DNA of 38,032 bases from JALSJK01 sp964530345. Lineage in GTDB: Bacteria > Pseudomonadota > Gammaproteobacteria > Methylococcales > Methylomonadaceae. A program made the position numbers and the translations under genes. A model generated the notes under the pieces. It searched no databases. It was not told the origin of the DNA and saw nothing but the letters and a program-made list of their open reading frames with translations. Location of the stretch: the NCBI GenBank assembly GCA_964530345.1, contig CAZGYJ010000009.1, positions 1 to 38,032 on the forward strand, written 5' to 3'. Positions 16,248-25,098 of the stretch are shown here, one piece after another. The first letter of the stretch is position 1, and the number at the start of each line of letters is the position of its first letter.

Positions 16248-17291
16248 ATGTTCAAAAGAATTCGCGGTCTTTTTTCTAATGATCTTTCAATTGACCTTGG
16301 TACCGCTAACACACTAATTTATATTCCAGGACAAGGAATTGTCCTTAATGAACCTTCTGTTGTCGCCATTAAAGAAGACCGAATACGCGGGGTTAAAACG
16401 ATTGCCGCTGTTGGTGCAAACGCAAAAGAAATGCTGGGGCGAACACCTGGGAATATTACTGCAATTCGGCCATTAAAGGACGGAGTCATCGCTGATTTTG
16501 CCGTAACTGAAAGAATGTTACGTTTTTTTATCGAAAAAGTTCATGAGAGCAAATTCTTGCGCCCCAGCCCACGCATCCTGATTTGCGTCCCATGCGGATC
16601 AACTCAAGTTGAGCGCCGCGCTATCAGAGAATCTGCTGCAATGGCCGGTGCCCGCGAAGTTTATCTTATTGAAGAACCTATGTCTGCAGCAATTGGCGCG
16701 GGCTTACCTGTTGATGAACCCCATGGTTCAATGGTTCTGGATATCGGAGGCGGAACTTCCGAAGTAGCCGTGATTTCTTTAAATGGCATTGTATATTCAG
16801 CTTCAGTCAGGATCGGAGGAGATCGCTTTGATGAAGCCATCATCAATTATGTACGAAGAAATTACGGCACATTGATTGGTGAAGCAACCGCCGAACGAAT
16901 AAAAAAAGAAATTGGCACAGCTTACCCTGGTAGCGAAATCAAGGAAATCGAAGTTAAAGGCCGCAATCTTGCTGAGGGTGTGCCTCGCAGTTTCGCTTTA
17001 AACAGCAATGAAATACTTGAAGCTTTACAAGAACCACTTGCCGGAATCGTAGGCGCTGTCAAAGTAGCTTTGGAGCAAACACCGCCCGAGCTTGGCGCTG
17101 ATGTCGCCAATATGGGTATTGTTATTACTGGCGGTGGAGCCTTATTAAATGATATTGATCGTCTGGTCGCTGAAGAAACGGGGTTACCAGTCAATATAGC
17201 TGATGACCCATTAACTTGCGTCGCCAGAGGTGGAGGCAGAGTATTAGAGATATTAGACGAAAAAGGCGCAGAAACCTTTTCGCTAGAATAA
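16248..17291 (+). CDS. mreB: Rod-shape actin homologue MreB
   Basis: 347 residues, the standard length. The actin-fold ATPase motifs are clear: DLGTANTLIYIPGQG (phosphate 1), LDIGGGTSEVAVISL (phosphate 2), and MGIVITGGGALLNDIDRL (adenosine region). LIEEPMSAAIGAGLPV and the N-terminal amphipathic MFKRIRGLFSNDLS (membrane contact) are also typical. MreB filaments under the inner membrane guide the elongasome of MreC, MreD, RodA and PBP2, all encoded just downstream. GGAAG lies 4 nt before the ATG. In many gammaproteobacteria mreB heads a promoter-rich operon; here it is divergent from gatC across a palindromic element. Confidence 0.99.
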   Translation: MFKRIRGLFSNDLSIDLGTANTLIYIPGQGIVLNEPSVVAIKEDRIRGVKTIAAVGANAKEMLGRTPGNITAIRPLKDGVIADFAVTERMLRFFIEKVHESKFLRPSPRILICVPCGSTQVERRAIRESAAMAGAREVYLIEEPMSAAIGAGLPVDEPHGSMVLDIGGGTSEVAVISLNGIVYSASVRIGGDRFDEAIINYVRRNYGTLIGEATAERIKKEIGTAYPGSEIKEIEVKGRNLAEGVPRSFALNSNEILEALQEPLAGIVGAVKVALEQTPPELGADVANMGIVITGGGALLNDIDRLVAEETGLPVNIADDPLTCVARGGGRVLEILDEKGAETFSLE

Positions 17292-17336
17292 AGTCATATA
17301 AAATCTCCCTGCTCTTAAGCTCAAGAGGTAATAAAA

Positions 17337-18206
17337 ATAAAACTGTTATTTGCAACTGAACCTTCAATCAATACCCGGCTGCTGATTGTGGTGATTCTGT
17401 CAATTAGTCTTATCATTGCAGAACACCGTGGTAATAGCCTGGATGGCCTCCGCTCTATTCTGTCATTGCTTGTTTATCCTGTACAGTTTTTAGTCAGTTT
17501 ACCATCAACGATTGCGCATCAAACATTCACGACCGATGATTTAAGGGAAAAATATAATAAACTCAAGCAAGAACATCTTGTCACCCAAGGAAAATTACTC
17601 AAATTTGAAGCTCTGGAAAAAGAAAATATCCGTCTCAGGGCGTTATTAGCCAATTCGTTTAAATTAGGTGAGCAAGTTCTGGTTGCTGAAATCCTGTCAG
17701 TTAATCTTGTGCCTTATGAACATACGGTTTTGGTCAATAAAGGCTCACGTTTTGGCGTTCATGCAAAACAACCCGTGATGGATGCTCATGGAATTGTCGG
17801 TCAAGTTATCCGCTCGACACCATTAACCTCAGAAATTATGTTGATAACTGATCCAAGTCACGCCATTCCCGTTCAAGTCAACCGCAATGGTCTTCGAACC
17901 ATTGCGATTGGAAGCGGGCTTTTGAATCGTTTAAATTTACCTTATTTACCGAATAATGCCGATATTCGACCGGGTGATCTGTTGGTGACGTCTGGTCTCG
18001 GAGGACGGTTTCCCTACGGCTACCCAGTTGCCGTGGTCGATAATTTTGAACCACAACCGGATAAGCCTTTTGCCAATATCTTTGCTACACCAAAAGCGCA
18101 TTTGGATAAAAGCCGTGAATTACTCATCGTTTGGAGCGATTCAAAACCAAAACCATTAACTGAAACGTCCACATCAGAAAAACAAAAAAGCGATGTCACT
18201 GAATAA
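17337..18206 (+). CDS. mreC: Rod-shape protein MreC (probable non-canonical AUA start)
   Basis: The frame gives 289 residues if it begins at ATA 17337. Upstream of the first conventional start (GTG 17388) the same frame reads KLLFATEPSINTRLLIV, which aligns with the usual MreC N-terminus (E. coli KPIFSRGPSLQIRLILAV). GAGGT at 17325-17329 sits 7 nt before ATA 17337, whereas GTG 17388 has no Shine-Dalgarno and would cut into the membrane segment. No in-frame ATG, GTG or TTG occurs between the Shine-Dalgarno and 17388; CTG 17343 is another candidate. Later features are normal: one membrane helix, a coiled coil (~55-90, LREKYNKLKQEHLVTQGKLL), and the periplasmic beta-barrel part with LVTSGLGGRFPYGYPVAVV. 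It overlaps mreD by 14 nt. Confidence 0.95.
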   Translation: MKLLFATEPSINTRLLIVVILSISLIIAEHRGNSLDGLRSILSLLVYPVQFLVSLPSTIAHQTFTTDDLREKYNKLKQEHLVTQGKLLKFEALEKENIRLRALLANSFKLGEQVLVAEILSVNLVPYEHTVLVNKGSRFGVHAKQPVMDAHGIVGQVIRSTPLTSEIMLITDPSHAIPVQVNRNGLRTIAIGSGLLNRLNLPYLPNNADIRPGDLLVTSGLGGRFPYGYPVAVVDNFEPQPDKPFANIFATPKAHLDKSRELLIVWSDSKPKPLTETSTSEKQKSDVTE

Positions 18207-18681
18207 TCCTCAAAGTCTGGGCTTTTTTTTTCTGAGCATATTTTTTTCAATGGCCTTGAAAATCGCACCTTGGCCAGCATATTTTGAACAAGTTAATCCT
18301 GACTGGATTCTGCTCACATTGATTTATTGGGCACTAGCAACTCCTGATAGAACAGGCATCCTCAGTGCCGGCTCTATCGGTTTGTTAACTGATGTTTTAA
18401 CGGGACGAGCGCTTGGCCAATATGCCCTGGCCTATCCTCTTGCTATTTATTTCTGCATAAAAAAACACAAACGTTTGCGCCAATTTCCATTGTTCCAGCA
18501 AGCGCTGTTTATTTTCATCATTCAACTCTTGTCACAACTTCTAATTTTTTGGACTGAAAATTTCCTTAATGCCACCCAATTTACTGCTAAATTTTGGTGG
18601 CCGGTTTTTTCAGGAACACTGGCATGGCCGTTGGTTTTTACTGTATTACGTCATATTCGTGTACCTAAAACACGGCTTTAA
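18193..18681 (+). CDS. mreD: Rod-shape protein MreD
   Basis: 162 residues, mostly membrane: about five hydrophobic segments (~10-25, 35-50, 55-75, 100-118, 130-155). NPDWILLTLIYWALATPDRTG and GLLTDVLTGRALGQYALAY are typical MreD stretches. It acts in the inner membrane with MreC as part of the elongasome. The start lies 14 nt inside the end of mreC, and it ends nine bases before mrdA, so translation is coupled. The first residues include a T-rich run of codons (Leu-Gly-Phe-Phe-Phe), a possible place for frameshift error, but the frame is intact. Confidence 0.95.
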   Translation: MSLNNPQSLGFFFLSIFFSMALKIAPWPAYFEQVNPDWILLTLIYWALATPDRTGILSAGSIGLLTDVLTGRALGQYALAYPLAIYFCIKKHKRLRQFPLFQQALFIFIIQLLSQLLIFWTENFLNATQFTAKFWWPVFSGTLAWPLVFTVLRHIRVPKTRL

Positions 18682-18690
18682 CCATCCAGC

Positions 18691-20535
18691 ATGTCCAGCG
18701 TTTATTCTGTCAAAAACTCTCTCACTGAAAATAAAATTTTTCTGAGTCGAATCGTTGCGATTTTTATTTTTATCGTGATCCTGATAATGGTCCTGCTGGC
18801 CCGCTTGATTTATTTACAAGTTGTTGGTCACGAACATTACGCCAACTTGGCAAAAAACAATCGTATTAAATTGGTCCCTGTACCGCCTACCCGCGGAATT
18901 ATTTATGACAGAAAAGGCAGAATACTCGCTGAAAATTTACCGTCATACTCGCTTGAACTCATTCCAGAACAAGTGCCAGATCTGGATAAAACGCTTAACC
19001 GGTTAACACAACTTCTACATATACCTGAAGAAAAAATCATACAATTTCGTCGCCAGTATAAACAAAAACGCAGATTTAACAGCACCCCGTTATTATTAAA
19101 AATGAATGATCAGCAAGTTGCAAAATTTGCCGTGGTCAGGCATTCTTTTCCAGGCGTTGATATTCATGCAGGCCTGATCAGACACTATCCCTATTCTGAA
19201 ATCACTTCCCATATCGTGGGCTATGTCGGAAGAATTAACGTCAAGGAACTAAAAAGACTACCTGAAGCTGAATATCGCGGAACACATCATGTTGGTAAAA
19301 CTGGTATTGAAAAATCCTATGAAACCCAATTGCACGGTAAAACTGGTTTTGCAGAAATTGAAACCAACGCCCAAGGGCGATTTATCAATACTTTAGACAC
19401 TATTGCCCCACAACCAGGAACTGATCTTCACCTGTTTTTGGATATTGATCTACAAAAAACCGCTTATGATGCACTGGATATTTATAATGGTGCAGTCATC
19501 GCCATTGATATCGAAACCGGCGGAGTTTTGGTATTTGTCAGTAAGCCTGGATTTGATGCTAACCAATTTGTTTCTGGAATCAGCACAGCCAACTATAGAG
19601 CATTACAGAATTCAGATGCACGCCCTTTATTTAACCGGGCTTTACGTGGCCTTTATCCACCTGGCTCTACGATTAAACCATTTATTGGACTTGCTGGACT
19701 GGAGTATAAGGTCATTAAACCTGAAACGTCAAAATTCTGCCCAGGTTACTATCAATTACCCAATCTCAGCCATAAATATCGAGACTGGAAAAGGTGGGGA
19801 CACGGCGCGGTGAACTTAAAAGACGCTATCACCCAATCCTGTGATGTCTATTTTTATGATCTGGCATTCAACCTTGGCATAGACAATATTCATGATTTCC
19901 TGCAACAATTTGGTTTCAATAAAAAAACCGGTATTGATTTAATTGGTGAAAAAAAAGGATTGATTCCATCACGTAAATGGAAAAAAAAGGTTAAGAACGA
20001 ATCCTGGTATCATGGCGAAACATTGATAACAGGAATCGGTCAGGGTTTTACCCAAGTTACTGCTTTGCAGCTTGCTAAAGCAACGGCCACTTTGGCTAAT
20101 AACGGCAAAATCGTCAAACCGCGACTGGTTAGCCAGATTACTTCTGGTAAAACACACCACTCGATAACGCAATCTAAACCTGAAACTATTCCCTTACAGC
20201 CAGAAAATATCAATCAAGTGATTGACGCCATGATCAATGTCGTGCATGGAGCCAGAGGTACTGCCAAAAGGATCAACAAGGATATTGACTATCAAATCGC
20301 AGGGAAAACTGGAACTGCCCAGGTTTATTCTGTCAAACAGGACGAACGTTACAGTGAAGCTGAAATAGCTTTTAAATTACGCGATCATGCTTTGTTCATT
20401 GCTTTTGCTCCTGCTAAGCAGCCGAAAATTGCCATCGCAGTTATCGCTGAAAATGGTGGCCACGGCAGCTCGGTTGCAGCGCCGATTGCAGCAAAAGTGA
20501 TAAAACAATATCTTTCGAAACCTGCCTTAAAATGA
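18691..20535 (+). CDS. mrdA: Penicillin-binding protein 2 (peptidoglycan transpeptidase)
   Basis: 614 residues. A single N-terminal membrane anchor (~20-48) is followed by the pedestal domain, with RGIIYDRKGRILAENLPSYS near 70-90, then the transpeptidase domain. The catalytic triplets are intact: Ser326 in PPGSTIKP, Ser383 in TQSCDVYFYDLA, and Lys539 in AGKTGTAQV. This is a class B PBP that cross-links new wall during elongation together with RodA, whose gene overlaps it by four bases (ATGA). The order mreBCD-mrdA-mrdB puts the whole elongasome in one run. Confidence 0.98.
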   Translation: MSSVYSVKNSLTENKIFLSRIVAIFIFIVILIMVLLARLIYLQVVGHEHYANLAKNNRIKLVPVPPTRGIIYDRKGRILAENLPSYSLELIPEQVPDLDKTLNRLTQLLHIPEEKIIQFRRQYKQKRRFNSTPLLLKMNDQQVAKFAVVRHSFPGVDIHAGLIRHYPYSEITSHIVGYVGRINVKELKRLPEAEYRGTHHVGKTGIEKSYETQLHGKTGFAEIETNAQGRFINTLDTIAPQPGTDLHLFLDIDLQKTAYDALDIYNGAVIAIDIETGGVLVFVSKPGFDANQFVSGISTANYRALQNSDARPLFNRALRGLYPPGSTIKPFIGLAGLEYKVIKPETSKFCPGYYQLPNLSHKYRDWKRWGHGAVNLKDAITQSCDVYFYDLAFNLGIDNIHDFLQQFGFNKKTGIDLIGEKKGLIPSRKWKKKVKNESWYHGETLITGIGQGFTQVTALQLAKATATLANNGKIVKPRLVSQITSGKTHHSITQSKPETIPLQPENINQVIDAMINVVHGARGTAKRINKDIDYQIAGKTGTAQVYSVKQDERYSEAEIAFKLRDHALFIAFAPAKQPKIAIAVIAENGGHGSSVAAPIAAKVIKQYLSKPALK

Positions 20536-21662
20536 ATACAGAAACGCGACAGGAACAATTTCACTCTTCATCACTGCTTGGGAAATTACTTAGAAAACTA
20601 CATATTGACATTCCATTACTCGCTGGATTATTGATGTTATCAGCACTCAGCCTGACTATCTTATATAGTGCCGGAAATCAAAATATGGCCATTCTTATCA
20701 AACAAATGGTACGTATGGCAATCGCTTTCGGCTTCATGATTGTATTAGCGCATATTAACCCGCAACAATTTCAAAGACATTCTACATTATTGTATAGCCT
20801 GGGGATTTTATTGCTATTTGCAGTATTGCTAATGGGTGATGTTGGTAAAGGCGCACAACGATGGCTTAATCTGGGCTTTTTTCGATTTCAGCCTTCTGAA
20901 ATGATAAAAATTACCACGCCGATGATGGTTGCTCGCTATCTGGCAGATCATCCGTTGCCACCGCAATGGAAACAAACCGGTATCGCCGCTATTTTGATTT
21001 TTTTACCGACACTGCTAATTGCCAAACAACCAGATCTTGGTACTGCCATTTTAGTCGCAAGCTCAGGGGCGGCAGTTTTATTTTTTGCCGGTATTTCCTG
21101 GCGTTTTTTAATTAGCACAATAGCGGTTCTTGCATCTCTAACGCCAATTCTATGGTATTTTATGCGAGACTATCAACGCAAAAGAGTCATGACATTATTA
21201 GACCCGGAAGCAGACCCCCTTGGGGCAGGCTACCATATTATTCAATCAAAAATTGCTATCGGTTCCGGCGGTATTTCTGGTAAAGGGTGGCTTGGCACTA
21301 CTCAATCCAAACTGGATTTTTTACCTGAAAGTTCCACTGATTTTATTTTTGCCGTTTTTGCAGAAGAATTTGGCTTATCTGGCTGTGCCGGACTATTATT
21401 ACTTTATTTACTCATTATCACCCGTAGTCTTTATATTGCAGTGCAGGCCCAGGATAGTTATAGCCGCTTACTTGCTGGAAGCCTGACTTTCACTTTTTTT
21501 GTTTACGTTTTTGTCAATATTGGCATGGTAATTGGCATACTACCCGTTGTTGGCGTCCCATTACCATTAATTAGTTATGGCGGAACATCCATGGTCACGC
21601 TACTCGGCGGTTTCGGAATTTTAATGTCCATCCACACTCACAGAAAATTTTTACCCACTTAA
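20532..21662 (+). CDS. mrdB: RodA, SEDS-family peptidoglycan glycosyltransferase
   Basis: 376 residues with ~10 membrane segments. SEDS signatures include KGAQRWLNLGFFRFQPSEMIKI, AKQPDLGTAILVASSGAAV, DPEADPLGAGYHIIQSKIAIGSGG with KGWLGTTQSKLDFLPESSTDFIFAVFAEE around it, and GVPLPLISYGGTS near the C-terminus. RodA polymerises lipid II into glycan strands and works as a pair with PBP2. Its ATG overlaps the mrdA stop (ATGA), which is the usual coupling for this pair. Confidence 0.98.
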   Translation: MNTETRQEQFHSSSLLGKLLRKLHIDIPLLAGLLMLSALSLTILYSAGNQNMAILIKQMVRMAIAFGFMIVLAHINPQQFQRHSTLLYSLGILLLFAVLLMGDVGKGAQRWLNLGFFRFQPSEMIKITTPMMVARYLADHPLPPQWKQTGIAAILIFLPTLLIAKQPDLGTAILVASSGAAVLFFAGISWRFLISTIAVLASLTPILWYFMRDYQRKRVMTLLDPEADPLGAGYHIIQSKIAIGSGGISGKGWLGTTQSKLDFLPESSTDFIFAVFAEEFGLSGCAGLLLLYLLIITRSLYIAVQAQDSYSRLLAGSLTFTFFVYVFVNIGMVIGILPVVGVPLPLISYGGTSMVTLLGGFGILMSIHTHRKFLPT

Positions 21663-21666
21663 TCTA

Positions 21667-22662
21667 ATGAAACTCAATCAACCTATTTTCACAGTTATAT
21701 TATTTTTTTTGGCATTCAATAGCTATGCGACTTTTAAGGATCAAAACGCCATCAATATTTTTATTGAACAAATGCAAAAAAAACATGATTTCAAAAAAGC
21801 TGATCTTGAACGTTGGTTTGATACTGTAGAAATCAAGGAAAGTATTTTGAAGGCTATCTCCAAACCTGCCGAAAGTATGCCCTGGCATAAATACCGAAAG
21901 ATTTTTATCACTGAATCTCGTATTCAGGGCGGTGTTAAATTCTGGAAAGAAAATGAAAAGGCACTCAATATAACGGCAGATAAATTTAGCGTACCACCGG
22001 AAATTATTGTTGCCATCATCGGCGTAGAAACGCTTTATGGTAAACACACCGGAACCTACCGTGTCATTGACGCCCTGTCTACACTGGGCTTTAATTATCC
22101 AAAACGAAGCAAATTTTTTCTACGTGAACTAGAAAGCTTTTTACTGTTATGCCGTAACGAAAAAATGGATCCACTCAATCCAACTGGTTCCTACGCTGGC
22201 GCAATGGGTTTACCGCAATTCATGCCCAGCAGCTTTATTGCCTATGCCGCAGATTTTGAGGGTGATGAAAAAAGAGATATCTGGAATAATTCGGCTGATG
22301 CTATTGCCAGTGTTGCTAATTATTTCGCAAAACATCACTGGCAAAAAGATCAACCCATCGCTTTTCCAGTCACTGCAAAAGGTGAGCAATATAAAAAACT
22401 ACTCACGTCAGGATTAAAACCCGATGTAACCATTGAAGACATCCAAAAACTAAATATTACCCTTGTGGATCCTCTACCAGCAAAAACCAAAGTCAAATTA
22501 CTGGAATTTCAACAACCAGACACAACAGATTTATGGCTTGGGCTGAATAATTTTTATGTTATCACCCGATACAATCGCAGCCCTCTTTATGCTATGGCCG
22601 TTTTTCAATTAAGTCAGGCGATACTGGGACAAAATAAATCCTTAAAAGACATTAGCGACTGA
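21667..22662 (+). CDS. mltB: Membrane-bound lytic murein transglycosylase B
   Basis: 331 residues; starts four bases after rodA. A cleavable signal peptide (ILFFLAFNSYA) is present, but there is no lipobox cysteine, so this copy may be soluble in the periplasm, unlike lipid-anchored E. coli MltB. The catalytic Glu121 lies in IGVETLYGKHTG, the family 3 lytic transglycosylase motif, and SYAGAMGLPQFMPSSF is the substrate-groove motif. It cleaves the MurNAc-GlcNAc bond with formation of 1,6-anhydro ends. Its place after mrdB suggests a role in making room for new strands. Confidence 0.96.
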   Translation: MKLNQPIFTVILFFLAFNSYATFKDQNAINIFIEQMQKKHDFKKADLERWFDTVEIKESILKAISKPAESMPWHKYRKIFITESRIQGGVKFWKENEKALNITADKFSVPPEIIVAIIGVETLYGKHTGTYRVIDALSTLGFNYPKRSKFFLRELESFLLLCRNEKMDPLNPTGSYAGAMGLPQFMPSSFIAYAADFEGDEKRDIWNNSADAIASVANYFAKHHWQKDQPIAFPVTAKGEQYKKLLTSGLKPDVTIEDIQKLNITLVDPLPAKTKVKLLEFQQPDTTDLWLGLNNFYVITRYNRSPLYAMAVFQLSQAILGQNKSLKDISD

Positions 22663-22990
22663 TGTTTCCAATGTACGCGATCGGTATTAATTAACAGCCA
22701 ACAAAAAAGCGCTTAGCTTTAATATTATTTAACCGCTATAATTTAAGTAACTATAAAAAATTTACTGAAATATGCCTTTTGCGCTTGAAAAGCCTTCGTT
22801 TTGAATTTTGTGGGGAACCAGGTGCAAAAAGCTGCACTAGTTGCCTATCGAAAGATTTTGTAACACCTAAATTTATAAAAAATGGTGCGCTATAAATAGA
22901 TTACTCCCGAACGTGAAAGGCATATGCATATACGAATCGCTTCATCAGAAATTTTTACAAAGTATTCTTAATTTATGTTTTGTTCTATTT
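22663..22990. other. Intergenic region between mltB and rlpA
   Basis: These 328 bp have no recognisable gene. A weak hairpin AAAGC-GCTTA-GCTTT (22706-22720) may serve as a mltB terminator, though the T-run after it is poor. TATAAT at 22737-22742 is a perfect -10 hexamer but has no good -35. A hairpin GTGCA/TGCAC (22822-22837) lies farther on. The rlpA frame remains open back to GTG 22913, so the last ~80 bp could be coding if that start were used. I could not match any riboswitch consensus. Confidence 0.45.
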
Positions 22991-23830
22991 ATGATACTTA
23001 AATCTAAATATATTTGCTTTTCCACTGTCCTTTTTTTGCTAGCTGGATGTTCATCAGACCCTGTAAACATAAAAGACAGCGCACCCAATAAGATACCGGT
23101 GGATATATCAGCCATTCCCGATGCCACTCCTCGTTATGAACCCTACTCAAAACACGCCAACCCGAAATCTTACACAGTTTGGGGGAAACGTTACAAAGTT
23201 ATGCGTAGTGGCAAGGGATACCAGGAACGTGGTATTTCTTCCTGGTATGGCACCAAGTTTCATGGCAGAAAAACGGCGAATGGCGAAACCTATGATATGT
23301 TTGCTATGACAGCTGCCCATAAAACATTACCTTTACCCAGCTATGTCAAAGTCACCAACTTAAAAAATGGCCGCAGCGTAGTGGTTCGTGTCAATGACCG
23401 TGGCCCATTTCATGAAAATAGAATTATTGATTTATCATATGCCGCTGCCATCAAACTGGGAATTCACAAAACGGGTACTGGTTTCGTCGAAGTTCGTACA
23501 GTAGAACCTGAACAAAATATTTCAAAAAAACATTCTGAAACTGAAGCTAAAGAGAAAATATTTCTTCAAATTGGCGCTTTCAAAAATAAAACCAATGCAC
23601 TCGCCTTGAAAAATAAACTCAAGACTTTGCAAAATATTGACTTTCGCATTCAACATTCAAGCACTAAAAATAATTTGGCAGTTTACAAATTACAATTAGG
23701 GCCCATTTCTTCAGTCAAGGAAGCGGATCAATTGATACTGCGCCTTGCCAAACTTGGCATTGCCAACACCCATTTTATTACCGAAAAAATCGCTCATAAA
23801 TCTAAGCATGTTACAATAGCTGCGGAATAA
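22991..23830 (+). CDS. rlpA: RlpA, septal/rare lipoprotein A with SPOR domain
   Basis: 279 residues from ATG 22991, chosen because it gives a proper lipoprotein leader (ICFSTVLFLLAGC; lipobox LAGC). The open frame extends to GTG 22913 but that adds a non-signal extension; neither start has a clear Shine-Dalgarno. A double-psi beta-barrel domain has GISSWYGTKFHGRKTANGE, then AAHKTLPLPSYVKVTNL and VVRVNDRGPFHENRIIDLS, with the acidic and His residues of the lytic site. A C-terminal SPOR domain (~200-275, IFLQIGAFKNKTNALALKNK) binds denuded glycan. In Pseudomonas RlpA cleaves naked glycan at septa. It sits in the usual place between mltB and dacA. Confidence 0.95.
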   Translation: MILKSKYICFSTVLFLLAGCSSDPVNIKDSAPNKIPVDISAIPDATPRYEPYSKHANPKSYTVWGKRYKVMRSGKGYQERGISSWYGTKFHGRKTANGETYDMFAMTAAHKTLPLPSYVKVTNLKNGRSVVVRVNDRGPFHENRIIDLSYAAAIKLGIHKTGTGFVEVRTVEPEQNISKKHSETEAKEKIFLQIGAFKNKTNALALKNKLKTLQNIDFRIQHSSTKNNLAVYKLQLGPISSVKEADQLILRLAKLGIANTHFITEKIAHKSKHVTIAAE

Positions 23831-23922
23831 CTTTCTGATTCAGGAACCATTCGGAAGAATTAAAAAGGCCTGACCATCACTTGCTTAACGCCTTTAAATT
23901 TTCAAACAAAATCACCAAAAAA

Positions 23923-25098
23923 ATGTTCAAAAACTTATGTTTTTTTTCTGTCCCATTTAAAGCGGGCACTGTTTTATTTTTATTACTGTTTTTTGCTTCT
24001 TACCAAGCCACCGCCGAATCAAAAATTTTAATCCCCGCGGCACCCAAGCTTGCCGCCAAAAGCTATTTTTTACAAGATTTTAACAGCGGCCGCGTTCTTG
24101 CAGAAAAAAATGCAGACGTGAAGTTACCGCCGGCCAGTCTCACTAAAATAATGACACTTTATATTGTGTTTCGTGAGTTGGCTAATGGCCATTTAACACT
24201 TGACGAACAAGTTACAGTCAGTAAAAAAGCCTGGCGCACACCTGGTTCCCGCATGTTTATTGAGGTTAATAAACAGGTTACCGTTGAAGACCTACTGAAA
24301 GGCGTGATTATCCAGTCTGGTAATGATGCCTGCGTTGCATTGGCAGAGCACGTTGCAGGGGATGAAGCAACTTTTGCCCAGTTGATGAATCAACATGCGC
24401 AACGCCTGAACATGATAAATACTCATTTCAGCAACAGTATGGGACTACCTGATCCCGAGCATTACACAACTGCAAGAGATTTGGCCATCCTGACTCGTGC
24501 ACTAATTGATGAGTTTCCTGATTATTATTCCTGGTTTGCAGAAAAGCAATTCACCTATAACAATATCACCCAAAAAAATCGCAATGCGCTGTTGTGGCGA
24601 GACGAAACTGTTGATGGGGTAAAAACTGGCCATACAGAAGCCGCTGGCTATTGTTTGGTAGCCTCAGCAAAAAGAAACAATATGCGCTTGATATCAGTCG
24701 TTATGGGAACAGATAGTGACAATGCGCGAGCAAATGCCAACCAAAGTCTTTTGAATTATGGTTTCCGGTTTTTTGAAACACATCGGCTTTATAAAGCGCT
24801 GGAACCTTTATCAGAAACCAAAGTCTGGAAAGGCGAACCGCAAAATGTCAAACTGGGTCTTGAACAGGACTTGTATGTAACAATCCCAAGACGCCATTAC
24901 AAGGACTTAAAAGCCAATATGACCATTGATAACAAAATTATCGCACCAGTATCTAAAGGACAAAAACTAGGCACAGTCAATGTCTCTTTAGCAGGAGAAA
25001 CTGTCACAAACAAACCCCTTGTTGCTCTTGACAGCGTAAAAGAAGGCAGCTTGTTCCAGAGGTTATATGATGAAGCCATGCTGATGATTCAGAACTGA
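23923..25098 (+). CDS. dacA: D-alanyl-D-alanine carboxypeptidase (PBP5/6 type)
   Basis: 391 residues from ATG 23923, which begins directly before a Sec signal peptide (TVLFLLLFFASYQATA); a TTG start at 23881 is possible but would lengthen the leader. The three active-site motifs are complete: Ser72-Leu-Thr-Lys75 in PPASLTKIMT, Ser132-Gly-Asn in IQSGNDACVA, and Lys234-Thr-Gly in GVKTGHTEAAGYC. A beta-rich C-terminal domain (PBP5_C, ~285-375) and an amphipathic tail (LFQRLYDEAMLMIQN) for membrane attachment follow. It trims the terminal D-Ala from pentapeptide stems. Its stop shares one base with the next start (TGATG). Confidence 0.97.
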   Translation: MFKNLCFFSVPFKAGTVLFLLLFFASYQATAESKILIPAAPKLAAKSYFLQDFNSGRVLAEKNADVKLPPASLTKIMTLYIVFRELANGHLTLDEQVTVSKKAWRTPGSRMFIEVNKQVTVEDLLKGVIIQSGNDACVALAEHVAGDEATFAQLMNQHAQRLNMINTHFSNSMGLPDPEHYTTARDLAILTRALIDEFPDYYSWFAEKQFTYNNITQKNRNALLWRDETVDGVKTGHTEAAGYCLVASAKRNNMRLISVVMGTDSDNARANANQSLLNYGFRFFETHRLYKALEPLSETKVWKGEPQNVKLGLEQDLYVTIPRRHYKDLKANMTIDNKIIAPVSKGQKLGTVNVSLAGETVTNKPLVALDSVKEGSLFQRLYDEAMLMIQN

